From NCBI GenBank assembly GCA_949775045.1, contig OX459098.1:12834707-12898706 (forward strand): a stretch of 64,000 nucleotides of DNA, written 5' to 3'. Shown here piece after piece: positions 37,801 to 43,800 of this stretch. The translations under genes and the position numbers were made by a program. Source of the stretch: Metridium senile. Its lineage: Eukaryota > Cnidaria > Anthozoa > Actiniaria > Metridiidae. How positions within the stretch are numbered: the stretch's first letter is position 1; each line of letters starts with the position of its first letter. The notes below the pieces were generated by a model that saw nothing but the letters and a program-made list of their open reading frames with translations, was not told the origin of the DNA and did not search any database.

Positions 37801-40800
37801 CCCGCCAAGTGAAATTGATTTTTTCTCATGTATATACACCTACTTGCAGTAAGGTTGTCATACAATTTGTCACAAAGAAAATAGAACATTTGTGATTTAG
37901 TGCGAAAGGAATTAATTAAAAGACAAAAGAGAGAGTTCAGCTTGAGTGATCTTAGCTTCTTTTGTCTTTTAATCCATTCCTATCCTACTAAATCACAGAT
38001 GTTCTATTTTCTTTATGACAAATGTTCTATTTTTGTATGACAACCTTATTGCAAGTAGGTGTATATTTACTTATACACCGAAGTTCAATTCATTGTTACT
38101 AAAAAACCTAATTACTTACTTCTAGATGGTTTACACAAAGCTCAATGTTTATTCATGGAGTGATACAAGTCGTTACGTCACAACATCAATTGTTAGCTTT
38201 GATTTATTGGATCCGAGTGGGGATGAAGTCAGTTTCTCTAATCTTACTTCACCCATCGTAATGACTATCCCTCGTGAAAACAACCAGGATAAAGAGGCGA
38301 ATGTGACAACTTTACAACCAAATTATGATGAATTCTTGCGGTACAAGACTCCTATGTACAGAAAGATAGTTGTTACTATCCAAGGGTCATCTCTTCAAGT
38401 GAAAATCAACGTACCACCATCTATAAAGGGGAAAGAGATTGTCGTGATAACAAAATTTGGCGAGAGACCGACTGTTGACAACAATGAGTTTACAACAAAG
38501 GTTGCCGAATCAAATGGAATTTACGTCATTATAGTTCCTGGTTCAGTACTAAGCAAGAAAGGAACTTACTTTCTAGGAGTGTTTTACCAAGACATCGAGT
38601 CTCCAGGGAAACGAGTTAGAAGGTCTTGTGGCGGAAGTGGAAGGCAAAAAAGGTCATGTGTTGATATTCGTGATCCTCCGACTACTTCTCCACCAAAGAA
38701 CATTACTGTAAAACCTGTCTTTGATCCTGACCGTGATGTGAACATATCGTTGACTACTGACTTGTCAAGTTGTCTTTACTGGTCTACTTCGCTTGAGAAA
38801 TGGACTTCTGAGGGTTGCGTGGTAAGTAGATGAATCAATTGAATCTAAAATGGAAATTGAAAGAGAGGTGTTTTGGAAAGTTTTGTTATTTTGTCATTTT
38901 TATTCTCTGTCGTATCGTATTTTCTACAAATGTTGAGAATTCCATGGTAAGCAGTAGTTAAATCGATCCAATATGGGAATCAAAAGAGAGGGGTTTTGAG
39001 AGATGATGTATACTGGTTTTTTTTTATCCTGGTTTTTTTTTATTCATTCTTGGTGAATACAAAAGTTTTAAGGTATGGACTTCATGATTAAGCGCTATGC
39101 AGTCGACTATCCCAACTCTTTGAACAGCGCTTGATCTACACCATCCGGCATTCTATTAGCCATCGCTTGATGTAGACTGGAAGTATCAGTCGAAACACCG
39201 CGGTCCATACCTAAGACAGATATGAGATAAACAATTGAACCAAACCATATAAAAAAATAGTTTTTCACTTTTCTTTAATGATCTCTCTTTTAGGCTGGCC
39301 CCGAGTCCACACCGACGAGTATCCAATGCTTATGCAACCATCTGTCGACATTCGGCGGGAACTTTGTTGTGGCACCAAATCCTATTGACTTTGATGTGGT
39401 TATTTTGGCATTTTCGCAGCTAGACCAGACGAAAAACTTCAGTGTTATCATTTTTACTGCAGTACTGTTTCTATTGTACTTAATCATTTTGGTGTGGTGT
39501 AGACGAGCTGATAAAAAGGACAAAGCCAAGGTAAATATTATACAAATAATTCCCTTCACAGTAGAGTTCCCTGCGCCATATTGAAAGGTAGCCGCGCCTT
39601 TGCATTGAAGCGAGACGAACGTTGAGCTTGCAATAATAGAGACACATGAATAATTGTCAAGAAAGGTGTTTTTAAAAAGGTCTCTAACATTGCAAGCTTA
39701 ACGTTCATCTTGCTTCGATGCAAAGGCCCGGCTACCTTTCAAGATGGCGTAGGAAACCGGGACTATTGTAAACATCATCTTTAAGGTCAGATGTCAATAA
39801 ATAACGAACGGTTCAAAATTACGACATTTTCAGCCATTCATTTGAAAGGGATCACACTTCCTCGAAAAAATAAAATCATTTACTGAATTATCTAACTTGA
39901 GTCAAGTTTAAAATACTTTGGTTTATCGATCACGAAACTTCATGTCACACTTGTATATGGCAGTAATACTTCCGATGTCCTCCAAACAAAGTTAAAGTTT
40001 TCAGTTCCATGTACGTATGCATTGTAAAAGTTACCCAATTTTCATGCATGCTATTTGTTTATTCATTTTATTTTATTTCAGTTTTTCATTGCAAACGCCT
40101 GTAACTGCTAAAACCCAAACCATGCAATTTAATACTCTACTAACTGAGCCAACCGGGATGATGTTGAAACTGGTCCCACATTGACTTAAGTCATCACATA
40201 TCAAATATTTCCAAAAAGCAAATCACATTTCATATTTGATGAAATTATGTTGGTTTGAATAATGTAACTTTTTGAATTTCTCATTGCAGGTTGGCCCTCC
40301 CATTGAAATGGATCATGAACCATTCCACACTGGTTCTTACGAAATCACCATAGAAACAGGGCTTTGGTTTCGAAGCGGAACAACAGCTAACGTTGCCATG
40401 ACGATATCAGGAACTGAGAACCAAAGTGACGTCATATCAATTTTCCAGGATGAGTATCCAGAAAGACGATTGTTTGGCCGAGGAAATATCGATCAGTTTA
40501 TTATTCATACTTCGTCTCCATTAGGGGAGTTGGTTTATGTTCGTATTTGGCATGATAACTCAGGCGAAAATCCTTCATGGCTCCTTCGCAGAATCCAAAT
40601 CAAAGATTTAACTAATGGCGGCGCATGGAATTTTCCGTGTAACCGCTGGCTTGATGTAGTCAAAGATGATGGGCAACTTGAAAGAACAATAGCAGGTCAA
40701 CCGGAAGCATTTGAACTGAATGAATCAATTAAACACAAGACTACACAGGGATTTGTGGATGAACATCTTTGGGTTTCTGTGATGACACGACGTCCGCTGA

Positions 40801-43800
40801 CCTACTTCACTAGAGTTCAACGGGCTACATGCTGTCTGTCTTTGCTCTTCTCCGCTATGATCGCCAATGCAATGTTCTACAATATAGGTGGAAAAACAGA
40901 AAAAACGTTTCAAATCGGTCCATTACAGTTCAGCTTGAGACAGATCATCATTGGAGTACAAAGCGGTCTTATCGTTGCACCCATAAATTTGATTATTGTG
41001 CAGCTTTTCAAAGTCGCTAGTAAACTACGAGATCAAGAAGAAAAGGATCCGTTTGAAAAGAATATGATGGTAAAGCGACGAAGTTCGAGCCAACAAGAAC
41101 TTTTACATAAACCAAGGCAAACATCGAAGCTGTCGGGCTTTCTGAAATTCGTTGCCTATTTGCTGTCACTGCTCTGTGTTATTGCTTCAGCAACGTTTAC
41201 TATATTTTATAGTATGCAGTGGGGCACTGATCTAAGCAACCAATGGCTGTCCTCTATGTTGGTATCACTAGTTCAAGATCTTTTTGTTTTACAGCCAATG
41301 AAAATTATAATCATCGCCGTTATTTTCGCATTAATTGCAAGCAAATTCAACAAGAAATCGACCGTCGAAAGACTGAATACCCACAAGCCCTTGGGTGGTA
41401 TTGCGAATCTTTATAAAGTTGACCAAGAAATATTAGATTCTGCAAGACTTGCTCCTCTTTCAGAAGACCAGAAGCGTGACCATAGGAAAAGAACGAGGCA
41501 AGAGTTGAAGTTGATGAGCACTACGAAGGAGATTGCATTGTACTTGGTGTTTTTTATATTGTTGTGTCTTGTGTGTTATGGATCTCGAACCAATCACGGT
41601 TTTCTGATGAACAACAATCTAAGGCAAACATTTGCTGAATTTGACCAGGTATGTTAGTGAATGAAATAAATAAATATGACCGTGTATGAATAATCTATTG
41701 TGCATGCGCACTGGTGGGTTTTCTTTGTTTACCCTTTATATACCTATTTTACTATACTGGTTGCCATAGGCGATAGGCAATAGGTCATTCCAAGATCCAA
41801 GAATACTAGGAATTACGTGTTTTTGCTTCGAATTCTTATTTTTGTCAAGAACACATATCTTTTTAGTCCACGAGACCGTTTTAAAGGCATGCATGCAAAG
41901 TTTGGCAATGAAATATAAGAAATAGGAGTACATATAATCTCCTTCAATCGATTTGCTTTAATTTCTAATCTTTTTTTCTAAAAAATTCTAAAAGTTGAAT
42001 AATGACTAGTAAAAAGTACATTGCAAGACTAAAATGTGGCTGTGGTTCTTTTACGCTTTGAAAACTGAATCCCCTTGCTTTATGAAGCAGGTATATAGCA
42101 CCATCCACGGGAACCTGGAGGGAGCTATATTATAAGTGGGGCCGTAAGGGCTCGTAGAATCGCATACTATTTAGTGGACATTAAGCCTACTCCGGGTCCT
42201 AAAATCGCCGTAATTTTAGGCGATTTAAGGCGATTTTAGCCGAAAACTCCTACATTCTAAGGCGATCTTAGGCAATTGTTGGCGATTTTGAGCGATTTTG
42301 GGCGACCTTATGACCTGGAGTAGGCCTGACATTATGAAAGTAGAAGAGTGATAACCATGATCTGTCCAAAACATCATTTTTTGGCTTGCAATAAACTGTC
42401 GAATTTATTTGTCAATATATAGAGATTTCATGGCAGCCATGTTTGTGGGTAAGTACAAAAGAAAGTTTTTGAATAACAAAGGATTTCAATTCTCTTGAGA
42501 GAAAAGGTCCATTGTATTGACCACAAACTTGGCTGCTTGTTTGTCTATTTAACGGTAGCGGTGTATATATTTTCAACTTTAGTAGGCTAATTCATTTGAA
42601 TCCGTTTAGATAACTGATGATAATCAATTCTACGAATGGCTCAATACCTCGCTTATTCATGGTCTATATGCAACCTCGTGGTACAATAGCCGGGGCGTAA
42701 CTAACAAGGCCTATATTAGTGACAAGCGGTCCATACTACTGGGTATGCCACGGATGAGACAGATACGCGTCCAACAAGGTAACGAATCACTTTTTTATTT
42801 TGCCTTGATTTTTTCCAAATACGTATACACAGGTCCATACTTTTGTTTGATTCAAATATTGTTGATAGAAAGATATGGAATAATTTTCACCCTGAATACA
42901 ACAACAATGTCCCAAAGAGGATTTTATTGGGAAAACAATTGAACAAACAAACAAACAAACAAATGTGCTTTTATAGTAACGTTAACGTTTGCTTGATCAC
43001 ATTAATTAGAATAAAGTTCCCAGGCAAACAGCATTTCTTATCAAGATCATTGTTTTATGTCGAAATACGTGGAGTCAGTCACCGAATCTCCCTAGCGGCT
43101 GAAAAAAATAAATAAAAATAAACTCTTTTTACTTGTCACCTGCGCATCACTTCTCACATGTTGAATTTAGCTCAGTGAGGGTAACCCGGAGAAAATCCCA
43201 CATGGGGTGAGAGAGAACAACGAATCAAAAAAACTCTATTTACTCCCAGCTGCGCAGGGAATCAGTGGTTCAAGGCCAGCGCTCTTAACGCTAGGCAACC
43301 TATGCCACAACAGATGTATTGGGTCGCGTGAACATATTATTGATACTTGCATTAGCATTCTACCGAACTGAATAATCTCATTATGTCTTCACCATTGTAA
43401 AATAGTTCAAAAGATGTCTATTTCTTTCTTTAGGTCACTGCACAATTCCAAAAGAGTTCCAGTCTAAAATATCTCGATGTTTTGCATCATATTCATTGGA
43501 CACAGAATACACAACCAAAGTTAACTATCCAGGGTGGAAAGGGGTTGCGACCGACAGCCCTAGCAACCAGTCCCTGACTCCTGAAACATGTCCAAAACCT
43601 TGGAAATACCACACCTCAAGTGAAATTACCTCCCTACCGTACTGGGGGTTACAACATATATACAGTGGGGGAGGGTATGTTGCACATCTTGGCTACCAAC
43701 CGGATATTGCGTCACGAGTAATCAAGGAGCTATCGAAGTCAAAGTGGCTGGATCCAAGATCAAGTGCTGTCCTTATCGTCTTCAGCGTATTTAACGTTAA

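Noticed and set aside
40090..40165. tRNA-like sequence on the - strand (ggctcagttagtagagtatt)
   Set aside because: The A-box-like half is reasonable, but the B box is poor and the acceptor stem does not pair; at most a decayed SINE.
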